From positions 31,994,084-32,058,083 of the forward strand of contig CM019719.1 in the NCBI GenBank assembly GCA_009760885.1: DNA of 64,000 nt, in the 5' to 3' direction. Origin of the DNA: Achatina immaculata (Eukaryota; Mollusca; Gastropoda; Stylommatophora; Achatinidae). A model generated the notes under the pieces. The model saw only the letters and a list, made by a program, of their open reading frames with translations, made no database searches and was not told where the DNA came from. A program made the position numbers and the translations under genes. Every line of letters begins with the position of its first letter. Position 1 is the first letter of the stretch. Of this stretch, positions 23,765 through 35,008 are shown in pieces.

Positions 23765-25705
23765 TGGCCCTGGTTTCGTGCTCATACTGATGCAGAACTG
23801 ATAAAACAACGTAGAGAAATGAAGACGCAATGGAAAGTGACAAACAACAACAAAGAGAAATATAAAACTTTAACAAAAGAAGTACGAAGAAACATAAGAA
23901 AAGACAAAAAACAATACATACAAGATTGTTGTGAAAGAATAGAAGAACATCAGAAGTATGAAAGAGATAGTGAAATGTTTAAAGAAATGAAGACATTGAC
24001 GAGAAATGCCACACCTAAGCTAAATGTAATTTGTGATGAGACGGGGAATACCTTGACAGAGACAGAAGAAATTCTAGAAAGATGGAAGGGATATTGCAAA
24101 GGAATGTATGAAGCAACCGACTGTGGAAACAGAAATCAACAGTATGAATTATTATTGAAGGAGAAAGAACCCGAACCGACAATAGAAGAAGTTTTATGGG
24201 CAATAAAGAATCTGAAAAATGGTAAATCACCAGGATGTGATGAGATAACAGCTGAATTTATTAAAGCACGAGGAAAGGAGTGTGAAACAATCTATCATGC
24301 ACTGTGCAAAACGATATGGCATTCAGGTATTTGGCCAAAAGAATGGAAAAGAAATGTATTCATACCACTGCCAAAAAAGGGTAACCTGAAATTATGCACA
24401 AACTAGAGAACTGTTGCCCTGATTAGTCATGCCAGTAAAATTCTGTTAAAAATCATAATGGGTAGACTTCGTAAGAAAATAGAATAAGAAGTCAATATGG
24501 TCCAAGCTGGTTTCAGGCAAAGAAGAGGATCAAGAGATCATATTCAATCTAAGATTAATAATAGAGAAATGCAGAGAGTTTAATGTGAATCTATATTTAT
24601 CCTTTATAGACTACTCAAAGACATTTGATTGTGTACAACACCAGAAACTTTGGGAAATAATGGAAAAATGGGATTTCCAACACATTTGATACAATTAACA
24701 TCACTGCTGTATCTAGACCAACAAGCAGCAGTAAGAATAAATGGTGAAACAACAACTTGGTTTGACATAAAACAAGGAGTCGGTCAGGGGTGCATATTGT
24801 CACACTACTTATTTAACTTGTATACTGAAAATATAATGAGGAATGTTAGAGAAGATGTAAACAAAGAATATTACGATGCCATAACAATTGGAGGTTATGA
24901 AATACCAGAGATTAGATATGCTAATGACACAATGTTACTGTCCACAACACAAAAAGGAATAGAAAAACTAGTTATGTCAGTCCGTAAGAACAGCGAAGAG
25001 CAGAACCTCTATCTTAATGCAAAGAAAACTAAATTGATGAAAACTAACAAAACAAACAAGGCAGCTGAAATATATATCAATGAGGAAAAATTGGAAGAAG
25101 TGGAGAGTTTTGAATATCTTGGATCACTACTAACTAATAATGGAGATACAGTGAGGGAAATTAAAAGGAGGACATCTATTCCTCTTCAGAAAGTACAACA
25201 AATAAAGAATATGTGGAGAGGAGCAGACAGAACTACAAAAATAAGATTTTTAAGGGCATGCATCTTTCCCATCACAACATATGCCTGTGAGACCTGGACA
25301 CTTAACAAAACAGCTGAGAAACACATAGATGCCTTTGAATGTAAATGCTACAGAAGAGTTCTCCAAATATCGTGGACACAAAAAAGAACAAATATATCTA
25401 TATTACAAGAGCTTAATATTGAAGAAGGCTGGCTAGTAAAGAGGATTAAAGAGAGAAAACTTAAATATTTTGGACACATTAAACGTCTTGATAATTTAGA
25501 GAAGACCGTACTGGAAGGATACATAATGGGAAAAAGAAAAAGAGGAAGACCAAAACGAAGATGGCTGCAAGAAATCGTTGACGATCTGCAAATGGACGCA
25601 GCAGCAGCAGGTCATCTTGCTCACAACCGAGAGGCCTACAAGAGTGCTGTTAGGGAGGCAAAGTTCCGCAAGCGACATGCAAATGAATGAATGACTGATG
25701 CAGCA
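23765..25705 (+). pseudogene. LINE family A reverse transcriptase (longest copy, A3), inactive
   Basis: A 5'-truncated non-LTR retrotransposon. The first frame (23819-24406) has the pre-RT region ending in the RT block IKNLKNGKSPGCDEITAEFI and WPKEWKRNVFIPLPKKGN, then a TAG stop. Several stops and shifts follow in 24400-24630. The second frame (24629-25690) has VGQGCILSHYLFNLYTENIM, then the catalytic block RYANDTMLL where the family norm is YADD. The first catalytic Asp is therefore Asn. It continues with [44 protein letters not shown] and KRKRGRPKRRWLQEIVDDLQ, and ends RKRHANE*. The tail is CATGCAAATGAATGAATGAC. The C-terminal layout resembles RTE-like elements whose proteins are often labelled craniofacial development protein 2-like; the clade is inference. 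The endonuclease is absent. Confidence 0.92.
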
Positions 25706-26159
25706 CGCTGATATTAATCTTGCAAGAATGTAAGTTTTCTTTCTAAATATGGTAATCACGGACATTATGAGTTTTAACTGTGGACAAAAAATTAATTAAT
25801 TAAAACAAATATAAAGCATTGTCCAGACTCCTAGTAGATTATTTTCTAGTTTCAACTAGCGAACCTTGCATCGTCTATATGCGTGCTACAGTTAACATGA
25901 AAGCCACAAAAGCAACAAAATAGTCATATCCAAAATATGTATTTAGAAACAAACTCTTACCTTTGTGTCTTCTAGAGAAGTTTGTCGAGTACAGATTCTT
26001 TTGATTATGATAATTATCCAATTCGCGTACTACAGAAAGTTTTTGATTTTTCTGCAAGCTGTCGCTACGTGAAGGCGTCTCAAGATAAGCTAGGTTGTCT
26101 CTCTTTGCTAGTTTTAAAATTTTTGAATTTTCTGTACCAGACTGTGAAACTCGTCGCCT
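25706..26159. other. Unassigned sequence
   Basis: No feature recognised. Confidence 0.35.
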
Positions 26160-26305
26160 GTGAAGGCTGTCTAGTAATCAATGTTAGTTAATTATAGGAT
26201 TACTGACCTCTTTCTGTCTAGTAATCAATGTTAGTTAATTATAGGATTATTGACCTCTTTCTGTCTAGTAATCAATGATAGTTAATTATAGGATTACTGA
26301 CCTGA
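26160..26305. repeat. ~53-bp tandem repeat, 3 copies
   Basis: Unit TGTCTAGTAATCAATGTTAG followed by TTAATTATAGGATTACTGACC and TCTTTC. The copies are nearly identical. Confidence 0.92.
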
Positions 26306-26386
26306 CTTCTTTCCGCGACCATTTTGACAATCACGCACAATAAATAACAAGTTCAAAATACAGAATAGTTTATTGTTCTAATGATC

Positions 26387-26387
<1 letters not shown>

Positions 26388-26429
<42 letters not shown>
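26388..26429. repeat. (TA)n microsatellite
   Basis: About 19 TA units. Confidence 0.95.
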
Positions 26430-26431
<2 letters not shown>

Positions 26432-26784
26432 CAGTAAACTGAGTGTTCTCTGTTCCAACAGCCACTTTCGTAATCATATAAAATAAATATAATTTTCAAC
26501 ATTTTTTTCTAATTTTATGCAACAATATAAATGTTGCTAAATAAAACTAGACAAAAACATTGTCTAGTTTTTGTTCTAATCAACACTTTCATAGTCATAT
26601 ACAATAATTAGAAACTTGAAGAACTAGTCTAGTCTTTTTTCAGAACATCACTTTTATAACTACATGTAATAAATATCCAGTTTTAATATTCTTTCTTCAA
26701 ATGACCATTTCAGTAATACAGCAAAAAAAAAAAAAAAGTTTTAAAAGATAGTCTTGTCTTTGCTCTAGGAACTTTGCCAATTAA

Positions 26785-26787
26785 TTT

Positions 26788-26834
<47 letters not shown>
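26785..26834. repeat. (TC)n microsatellite
   Basis: About 23 TC units. Confidence 0.95.
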
Positions 26835-26835
<1 letters not shown>

Positions 26836-28206
26836 AATTTATCATTAAATTACTGCATAGCTGTTGCAAAGTTCCGCGAAATGAAATTCGGAGAAAAACA
26901 GACTAAATATGGCTGCTGATATGTACACGCTACTAATTTTTCATTTCTAAATGAAGTAACAAAAGGAAATTTGACGAACCATAATGTTTTTTTTGCTTGT
27001 TTGTTTGTGTAGTTTGTTATCATTGTGTCATTACTTGTTGTCGATTGTTAACGTTTATCTGTGCGAGAGCGTCGAACTTCTATTTTTTCAAGTTTCAAGT
27101 GTCGTCGTTCGACGTATATTTATCTCACAGTTCAAAGAGTACAGGAATTGTGCCAAACTTCATGATACATGCTAGAGAACATCTCCCTGTGAAAACATTA
27201 GCTTATGAAAAACTTAATGCTGTCTAGACTTTGTTTAACAAAAATTTCCTTTAAAAAAAAAATCCCTTGTGTAATTATGTCATGTAAGGAAACGATTAGG
27301 GTGGCCAAAAAAGCACTCTTCTATCTATATACCCGATAAGCCAACCATATATATATATCGAAGTAAAGATTTACAATCCAAATTTCCACACCATTTTGAA
27401 ATAACCACAACTTTTTCTTTTCTTTTCGAATCTCACCTTTATAAACTGAAAAATGCAAATCGACTAAAAATGTAAAGTAATAAAGCACTTTAGAGTATTA
27501 GTACCACACACGCACAGTGTTACGTTAGTTTAGCCACATGCCGGAGCTTTCACGCCTTTACAGTCATGGTAACGCTACGCTTTGTTTTGTAGTACAGAGT
27601 TAGATAAAGGGCGTCTCGAGTTTCGAAGAGTCTAGCACGCGACAATTGCCGTTTTGAGCGCCATGTTGTAGCCATATAACTTGCTTCGTGAATGCACTAT
27701 GCACAAATAACACTACCCCAATCCCAGTTTCTTACATTCACATACACGCAGGCACATACAAACAAAAGCATACTTTTATTACATTCGACATTTTCAACCC
27801 TTTTTTTAACCTAGGAAGAAATAAGAATTATATTATATTATATTATATTATATTATATTTATTATATTATATTATATTATATATATATTGTAAAGCACCC
27901 AGTACATTAGCGTTGTCGAGTTTCATAATACAAAAATAATATTCGAATTTCGTTTTGGGTAAGGAAAAAAAAAATATTTTTCTGGGGATCTCTTTATTAA
28001 TACCATTCATTTATTTATATTGTTCACTCGCAGAACTTCCGCCGACAAACATTGCGTAACGACCACCATTTTTTGTTGTTTGTTTGGGTTTCGACAGATA
28101 AATAACTACATTTCTCACAAATAAATTCTGCTCTGTTTTCCAGCTTTCTTAAGTTCACAACTTTGACAAAACTTATCTCAAGGAAATAAAAGTCTGGTTT
28201 ATGGTG
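26835..28206. other. Unassigned AT-rich sequence
   Basis: Includes a TATAT-pentamer run at about 27828-27890. No supported exon or RNA gene. Confidence 0.4.
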
Positions 28207-28452
28207 AATGCTGGGTGTCTGAGTGGCGAAGAGGTTAGTGCACTGGTCTCTCGTGGCGACGGTCGGGGGCTGGAATCCGGCCGGAGGCACCCTAGTCACC
28301 CAGCTGTAGAAATCGGTACCTGACTTCTTCTGGAGTTGGGGAAGGAAAGGCGGCCAGGCGTGATACTGACCATATCACCCTCTAGTGTGCTGATAGGTCA
28401 AGGAAAATATGGGCACTAACAACATGTGCCTCTAAGGTATGACCTTTATCTT
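28207..28452 (+). mobile_element. tRNA-derived SINE, copy 2
   Basis: Starts with the tRNA-like head GGGTGTCTGAGTGGCGAAGA then GGTTAGTGCACTGG. The B-box region GGGCTGGAATCCGGCC is slightly degenerate, followed by the conserved body CACCCAGCTGTAGAAATCGG and GGCCAGGCGTGATACTGACC. The 3' end is truncated relative to copy 1 (TGTGCCTCTAAGGTATGACC). Confidence 0.88.
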
Positions 28453-28988
28453 TTTATCGTTTATGTTACTGATAACCAGGGCTGTGAGGCGGTACGAGGA
28501 GACCCCCCCCCCCCCCCCCGACTAGGGCTTGAGAACTGCTACATTCAGGAGTATGGGACTCTGGAACCACATGGTTTGAACTCGTTATTCAGCTACACCT
28601 AACATTCTCTTCTTCCACAATCATAATCCCTCCCCACTAAGTTCCACTTCCTTCTCACTTGTTACATATAGTTTAGAACCTCTTCACAGCAATCAAATTG
28701 TAACCCCTCTACCCCTACTATAATCACACATTTCACCTTCTCCCGGCTAGATTGCCACTGTATCACTCTCTCTCTCCTCCAAGACTTCCCCACCCACCAC
28801 CCTCAGTTACGACCCACCTATCATACATCCCTAGTCTCTATTTAAATACTCTCTACACTTCACTATGTGCATTTCTGACACACAGCGTCGGACAAGTCAC
28901 AGCTTCTTACAAGTTACAGCTAAGTGCGCTATTCATTTTTTTTTTTATTTTTAACACAGCATTCATATGAATTTATATTTTATCTCTC

Positions 28989-29021
<33 letters not shown>

Positions 29022-29034
29022 ATTTCTTCATCCT
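28453..29034. other. Unassigned sequence with poly-C tract and CT-rich repeats
   Basis: A run of about 17 C at 28503-28519 and a (TC)n patch at 28985-29020. No gene recognised. Confidence 0.45.
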
Positions 29035-29135
29035 GTACGTTTTTGTATGATTAAGGCTCACGCCGAAACGTCACAACTGAGTACATGTTAAGTAATAAAG
29101 CTGTTCCTACTTTTTTTCCTAGTTTATACATTTTA
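29035..29135 (+). repeat. Terminal-repeat-like element (family P), copy 1
   Basis: Shares GATTAAGGCTCACGCCGAAA then CGTCACAACT, AATAAAGCTGTTCCTACTTT and TTCCTAGTTTATACATTTT with both arms of the fold-back insertion at 48632-48894 and, in part, with 56615-56725. GGC-TCAC-GCC can pair as a short stem followed by GAAA, reminiscent of stem II plus GAAA of a hammerhead ribozyme. The upstream ATGATTA lacks two core bases of CTGATGA. Penelope-like terminal repeats are a known home of such motifs; this identity is inference. Confidence 0.6.
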
Positions 29136-29527
29136 GCTTTCAAATGGAGTTCTGGCTGCAGTACTGCAGTGTGGTCTAAACAAAAAACGTAAGGAATGAA
29201 CAAAGACAGGTAAAGTGTAGTTCGAGAGCTATACACGGGGTGGGTGGGTGGGGGGGGGGGGGAAGAAAGTTAAATAAAGAAAGTGGCGAGCTGAATAGTG
29301 GGTGATGAATGAACATCTGAAGATGGCTGATTGGAGAATGTTACTGTGATGATGGCTTCATTTGTAAGTGTCATGCAAACAGAGCATGCCCAAAAGAAGT
29401 ATCACCTCTTGTCAGTGCAGCGTTATATTTCAGGAGGACTTGTCGATTTTCATTGCCCTGCATTAAACAGTCCCATATGTTATGTGTTATGAACTGTTTA
29501 ATCCTTCAGATTAAATAGCAAGACAAG
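29136..29527. other. Unassigned sequence, possibly the 3' UTR of the 29528-29708 exon
   Basis: Contains a poly-G tract near 29250. On the minus strand an ATTAAA lies about 30 nt after the stop at 29528; this would be a weak polyadenylation signal. Confidence 0.3.
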
Positions 29528-29708
29528 TCATCCTAGTTTCTGTATTATCTCCAGTTCCCCTGGCCTGGCTTGATGCAGCTGACCTTCAAGGACTGGGCAC
29601 TCTGGATTTGGTCGTCTCACTAGTTTCCGTCCAGGGTTAAATTTGTATTCTGAGCTGAAGAAGCCGAGTTCATCATGAGACTTGAACTTCAGGCAGGCCA
29701 CTAAGGAC
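29528..29708 (-). CDS. Unidentified terminal coding exon
   Basis: A good acceptor (GTTGTTTTCAG) precedes an open stretch of one base plus 59 codons and a TGA stop. It encodes SLVACLKFKSHDELGFF, then EYKFNPGRKLVRRPNPEC and RPGELEIIQKLG. Composition is protein-like (varied, charged, with F/Y), unlike the surrounding repeat-derived frames, and the reading is uninterrupted. The required upstream exon would end in phase 2; I could not find it in the 29.7-36.5 kb region. It is not in frame with either possible cryptic donor in the last CLCN7-like exon. I do not recognise the family. It could be the last exon of a separate minus-strand gene, or a pseudoexon. Confidence 0.45.
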
Positions 29709-30361
29709 CTGAAAACAACACAGTTACTGACTTCCATAACACACCTAAGAACAGGTTTATTTGTAATAAATTCACAAACCTACACACACACAACAGTACA
29801 GTAACACAAAAACAAATAATAAGACATACAATGACATGAAATTTTAATAATAAACTGGACTTCATTGGGTAAACTATTCTGACTGTCCGAGTATTCAGTG
29901 TTAGGAAAGCTCTGATGCCACAGTTATAATTTTCTGTTTGCTTTTGTACTTAAGTAACTATTGCTGAGCTGAAGATAAATTCCTTAATTTACCTTTTCTA
30001 ACTGGTATGAAATTCCTTAATTTACCTTTTCTAACTGGTATGTATTGTAACACATTATAACTATCTGACATTCATTTATTTCATCACAATAAGCATCTTC
30101 TCAATAGCGAAAGACAGTCAAATATATGTGTATATAATGATGATAAAGTAATCAAATATATTTCCATTGTCAGATGCAAAAATAATAAAATATCATATTT
30201 ATACACAGTGATTAAAAAAAAAAAAATGACCAAAGTTAAATTTTCTATATTTCATCTTATTAAGTGTTAAAGCCATGAAAATTTAACTTTGAACTTTGGA
30301 ATTAGCTGTAAAGAAAAAAAGATCTTCAGTAAGTATATATAAATTAGGTTATTCACGTACT
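29709..30361. other. Unassigned AT-rich sequence
   Basis: Contains a 33-bp direct duplication (AATTCCTTAATTTACCTTTT at about 29980 and 30012). No exon recognised. Confidence 0.4.
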
Positions 30362-30755
30362 CATATAGACAAGAAATTAGACTTTTTTTAAAACAAATGC
30401 CTATGGAAAATACTCTGCATAAAGTGGAACGAATTCAAGAACAACACAGAGATAAGACAGATGACTGAACAACAACTTGTCTCATGGGTGATCAGGAAAA
30501 GGAGATGGACATATGTCAGTCATGTGATGAGAATAAACGATCAGAGAATCCTAAAACAAGCTATCAAGTTGAACACAACAGGGCCAAAGAAAAAGAGGTT
30601 GACCATGTGAAACTCTAAAGAGGACATTGCTAAGAGAGGCCAGTTTAGTAGGCATAAAATCCCATGATGAGGCTGAAAAGCTTGCCGAAAACAGGAAAAC
30701 TTGGCAAACTAACTATGTGATGTTTAACGGCATGGGAAGGATATAAGGTATAAGA
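30362..30755 (+). mobile_element. LINE family B 3' fragment (copy B2)
   Basis: From AGACAAGAAATTAGAC through AGATGGACATATGTCAGTCA to the 3' end GGCATGGGAAGGATATAAGG. The same order is seen at 49491-49880 and, reversed, at 50515-51125. It is 5'-truncated, and the frame is broken. The conserved protein pieces are the RRW-YVGHLMR and AKR-R motifs of the RT C terminus. Confidence 0.87.
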
Positions 30756-31179
30756 TGTACTCACATATTTGTGCATTCAGATGTTCGGTAATATCCACAC
30801 AAAAAAAAGTAACTCTAAAAGTCAGAAGGACTACCAGATCTTTCTGCATATACAACAGCCAGTGGCAGATACTGTAAATTAATTTGTGGAATGCTGGGTA
30901 ATTTCAGTTCTGAGATGTTAATAAATTCTCTGTGATCAAACGATGCAATTAATAAACAAAAAAAAGAATCTTAAAGGATATAATGACTTTAAAGGTGCGA
31001 ACACAATTTCATGCATTTTCTGTCATGTGATACCGGGAATAGTCATGTGGTTTGCCACTTCCGATGTTGGCGTTTCTTTTAATGTTACATTATTTCAATA
31101 TATTTTTCTTTTCCAACACATCTAACTCTTTTCAAAGCCTTGGCACAATTTAATATTTGCCATCATTCTTCAAGTTTTC
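30756..31179. other. Unassigned sequence
   Basis: No feature recognised. Confidence 0.35.
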
Positions 31180-31700
31180 AAAAACAATGTATGATGGCAA
31201 GAACTTTGATAACACAATATAACTGACTATGACAGTAAACAGTATGATAGACTTTCACATGCAAAATTGTTACAAATGTCTCAGTAAACAGTCTGACAGA
31301 CTTTCACAAGACAAAGTGTTACAACTGTCTCAGTAAACAGCCAGACAGACTTTAACAAGCCAAATTGTTACAACTGTCTCAGTAAACAGCCTGACAGACT
31401 TTCAAAAGCCAAACTGTTACAACTGACTCAGTAAACAGCCTGACAGACTCAAAAGCCAAATTGTTACAACTGACTATAACAGTAAACAGCCTGACAGACT
31501 TTCACAAGCCAAACTGTTACAACTGAATCAGTAAACAGCAAGACAGACTTTCACAAGCAAAACTGTTACATCTGTCTCAGTAAACAGCCTGATAGACTCA
31601 CAAGCCAAACTCTTACAAATGTCTCAGTAAACAGTAAACAGTCTGACAGACCGACAGACCTTTACAAGCCAAACTGTTACATCTAACTCTGTACACAGTC
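31180..31700. repeat. ~50-bp minisatellite, 9-10 copies
   Basis: Unit CAGTAAACAGCCTGACAGAC followed by TTTCACAAGCCAAACTGTTACAACTGTCT, with substitution and short deletion variants (CTTTC missing in some copies, GTAAACA duplicated near 31625). Confidence 0.92.
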
Positions 31701-31824
31701 TGAGCCCCTCTTACAACCCAAGCTGTTGCTATAGGCTCTACCTTTATATAACAGAGCTGACATATACTACTAATCTTGTCCAAATCTAACCTCAGAGATG
31801 AAAAAGGCTTAATATACCATTCAT

Positions 31825-31982
31825 TCATTCATTTGCATGTCCCTTGTCGAACTTTGCCTCCCTAACAGCACTCATGTAGGCCTCTCGGTTGTGAGCAAGA
31901 TAGCCTGCTGCTGATGCATCCATTTGCAGATCATCAACGATGTCTTGCAGCCATCTTCACCTTGGTCTTCCTCGCTTTCTTA
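31825..31982 (-). mobile_element. LINE family A 3' end (copy A4)
   Basis: On the minus strand it encodes the GRP-R-W-LQ-IVDDLQMDA-AA segment and the terminal REA-F-ACE stretch, and ends in the tail (ATGA)n seen here as CATTCATTCATTCATTTGCA. It is cut off at CCTCGCTTTC; only the last 160 bp remain. Confidence 0.85.
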
Positions 31983-32207
31983 ATATACCAACAATTACAA
32001 TTACACTGCAGCTCCACAAAGCATGCACATTCTTCAGTCTGGTTCCTACCAGAAAGGAACAATGATATCAGCAATTTTACCCTGAAAATGAGCATCTTAT
32101 TTATTTTATAATACATGCAAACATTTTATAACACTTTATATAAATAGCAATTTCCATGCAGAAGAATATTTTGATTAATTTCCTGTGATTATTTTTTTTC
32201 TTTGTGC

Positions 32208-32935
32208 AAATATCAAAAACAGATCTTTGACTTTCAGAACAAAAACAGATCTTTGACTTTCAAAACAAACATCAGAACATCAGATCTTTGGTTTTCAGGA
32301 CAAACAACAGAACAACAGATCTTTGACTTTCAGAACAAACAGCACAACAACAGATCTTTGACTTTCAGAACAAACAGCAGAACAATAGATCTTTGACTTT
32401 CAGAACAAACAGCAGAACAACAGATCTTTGACTTTCAGAACAAACAGCAGAACAACAGATCTTTGACTTTCAGAACAAACAGCAGAACAACAGATCTCTG
32501 ACTTTCAGAACAAACACCAGAACAGATCTTTGACTTTCAGAACAAACAGCAGAACAACAAATCTTTGACTTTCAGAACAAACAGCAGAACATCAGATCTC
32601 TGACTTCCAGAACAAGCAGCAGAGCAATAGATCTCTGACTTCCAGAACATGCAGCAGAGCAATAGATCTCTGACTTCTAGAACAAGCAGCAGAGCAATAG
32701 ATCTCTGACTTCCAGAACAAGCAGCAGAGCAATAGATCTCTGACTTCCAGAACAAGCAGCAGAGCAATAGATCTCTGACTTCTGGAACAAGCACCAAAGC
32801 AATAGATCTCTGACTTCCAGAACAAGCAGAAGAGCAATAGATCTCTGACTTCCAGAACAAGCAGCAGAGCAACAGATCTCTGACTTCCAGAACAAGCAGC
32901 AGAGCAATAGATCTCTGACTTCCAGAACAAGCATA
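32208..32935. repeat. ~35-bp minisatellite with two blocks of subtypes
   Basis: About 20 copies. The left block (to about 32590) uses AGATCTTTGACTTTCAGAAC followed by AAACAGCAGAACAAC. The right block uses AGATCTCTGACTTCCAGAAC followed by AAGCAGCAGAGCAAT. The switch is sharp and several coordinated substitutions change together. The minus-strand frames across the right half encode the repeat and are not genes. Confidence 0.95.
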
Positions 32936-33275
32936 CCTTCTACACCAAAAGAAAAAAAAAAGCCCCAATCTCATCAAGATACAATAAATTACGTCAAACT
33001 CAGGTAATTCTGCTGTACATCTTCCAAGACCTGTGAAGCTAAATCTACATAACATGAACAATGCAGAAACTAGACTTGTTTTTATGTCTACCTCAATAGC
33101 AACTGATTTCTTAAAATGAGGTTACACCATATGCAGTGGATCAGAATTTCTTGTTATTCAAACCCTGGTGCTGAGAATATGATGTCCAGGAATTTATGAC
33201 TGAAGCCTGTCTATGTTGTGATAGATTTGCTATTTTTCTACAAGATTTTCACGAGACAAATAATACTGCTCCAAG
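32936..33275. other. Unassigned sequence
   Basis: No feature recognised. Confidence 0.35.
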
Positions 33276-33420
33276 GTAAAATGGTAAAATCCCCGTTTCC
33301 ATGCCATTAAGGCATATTGGGGAATACAGTGTTAGGGCCATATTTTCCATGACCTTCGGCACATGAAAGTGTGATGTGGTCAGTATCACACCTGGCTGCT
33401 CCAAGAAGATCAACAATTAA
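33276..33420 (-). mobile_element. tRNA-derived SINE, 3' fragment (copy 3)
   Basis: The minus strand has the SINE body from GTGATACTGACCACATCACA through GGAAAATATGGCCCTAACAC to GGCATGGAAACGGGGATTTTACC. The tRNA-like head is missing. More diverged than copies 1 and 2. Confidence 0.75.
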
Positions 33421-33702
33421 TGTTTCGGAAGGTGAAAAGAAAAATGTACCCCCATAAGAGTAGTTTTAGGTTTTTTCAATTCTTCTCCTATAACTTTTTT
33501 GTTATTTCATATTTTACTATCTGACTTCACAATTCACATACACTATAGAAAATTGTTTAGATGCAATAAAAACAGATGATTTATAATACATTTTTTGATT
33601 TCATATAATTCACACATCAGAAGGGAAAAAAACATGCAAAGCAACAATAAAAGAATCTGTTAATATTAATAAATTACTCTACTAATGTCTTTTCCATCTA
33701 CA

Positions 33703-33733
<31 letters not shown>

Positions 33734-33747
33734 AGGTCCAAAAATTA

Positions 33748-35008
33748 AGTAATGAGACTGATTTTATTATGACCAAGACAAAAATGCCTTCTATGAAGCA
33801 AAGCATGGAATCCAAGAGGCAACCTTCATCTATGATGTGGTAACTTTTCATCGCTGCCCAATAAGCAGATGACAAACAAACCGCTATTTTGTTGACCTAG
33901 TCAGAAGTGCATTGCATGGAGCAAAAAGCTAACATTAAATTCTGTTTTAAAACTCAGAAAAAGTGCCATTGAGACAGCTGAATTCATGCGACAAGCTTAT
34001 GGGGATAACTGTTTATCTCATGAACAGATATTCAGGTGGTATTCACGATTCAAAAGCGGTTTGGAAATGATTACAAATGCAACTAGATATGGATGCCCAA
34101 TTTCTGTTCGTAATGAGGAATTCACTGCAAAAGTCAGAGAACGGATACAAGAAGATCGTTTGTTTGACTGTGAGGATGATGGCAGATGAATTTGGTGTTA
34201 ACCGAGAGACCATCTGTAAAATTTTAGTGGAAGATTTGGGCAAGAAAAAAGTTGCTTGCTGGTTTGAACCACATGCGCTGTCTGATGACCAAAAACTTCA
34301 GTGTGTTGAGTACACAAAAGACATCATCAAAACGTGTTGCAGAAATAAACATTTCTTAAATTTGATTCTTGAGAGGATGAAACATGGATTTTCTGCTATG
34401 ATCCCACAACTAAATGCCATGTGCTCAGTGGAAGTCACCATCTTCACCAAAAGGCAAAAAAATTCATCTTCAAAGTCAAAAGTGAAGACAATGTTGGTGT
34501 ACTTCTATGACAGCAAATGAGTTATTCACAAAGAATTTATTCCAGAGGGACAGACTGTCACTGCCAAAGTTTATTTAAGTATTTTGAAATGCCTATTGGA
34601 AAGGATTCTCCAAGTCTGACACGAATATTTAACACCTGGCAGTTTTTTCCTTCTTCATGATAATGCACCAGCTCACCAGGTGGTAATTGTACAGGAATTT
34701 TTGGCCCCAAAACAAGTGCGCGTTCTCAACCATCCACCCTAATCCCCAGATTTGTCTCCCTGTGATTATTTTCTATTCCCAAAATTAAAGTTACCATTGA
34801 AAGAACGCGTCTTTGACGAATCTGATGACATCCAAAGGGCCGTAACATCGAGTTTAAGGGCCATACCAACAGAATAACTGCAGAGGTCATTCCAGTGTTT
34901 GTTAGATTGTGCCGCTCACAGTATCAATGCACAAGGGGCTTACTTTGAATAAAATACAGGTTATATCTTCAACTTTTTGTTTTTTAATGTAATTAGTCTC
35001 ATTACTCT
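33748..35008 (+). mobile_element. Decayed mariner element with inverted-repeat ends
   Basis: The left end AAGTAATGAGACTGATT (33748-) is matched inverted at the right end by AATTAGTCTCATTACT (34991-35006). Between them is a transposase pseudogene occupying most of the length (33960-34950), in keeping with a 1.3-kb mariner. Confidence 0.85.
33960..34950 (+). pseudogene. Mariner transposase with stops and frameshifts
   Basis: Fragments in order: FMRQAYGDNCLSHEQIFRWY with the following RFKSGLE (N-terminal HTH); a frameshift; GVNRETICKILVEDLGKKKV (second HTH); SKVKTMLVYFYDSK then a stop; VIHKEFIPEGQTVTAKVY; FFLLHDNAPAHQVVIVQEFL (second catalytic Asp); and NHPP-stop-SPDLSPCDYFLFPKL (third catalytic Asp). 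The C terminus ends before TTATATC at about 34955. The D,D34D arrangement identifies the mariner family. It is not translatable as one protein. Confidence 0.9.

Noticed and set aside
29040..29080. Functional hammerhead ribozyme
   Set aside because: The CTGATGA core is altered at two positions in this copy and also altered in the arms of 48632-48894, so only a relic is proposed.
32537..33061. Cys/Leu-rich minus-strand frames (SGSQRSIALLLVLEV repeats)
   Set aside because: Translation of the 35-bp minisatellite only.
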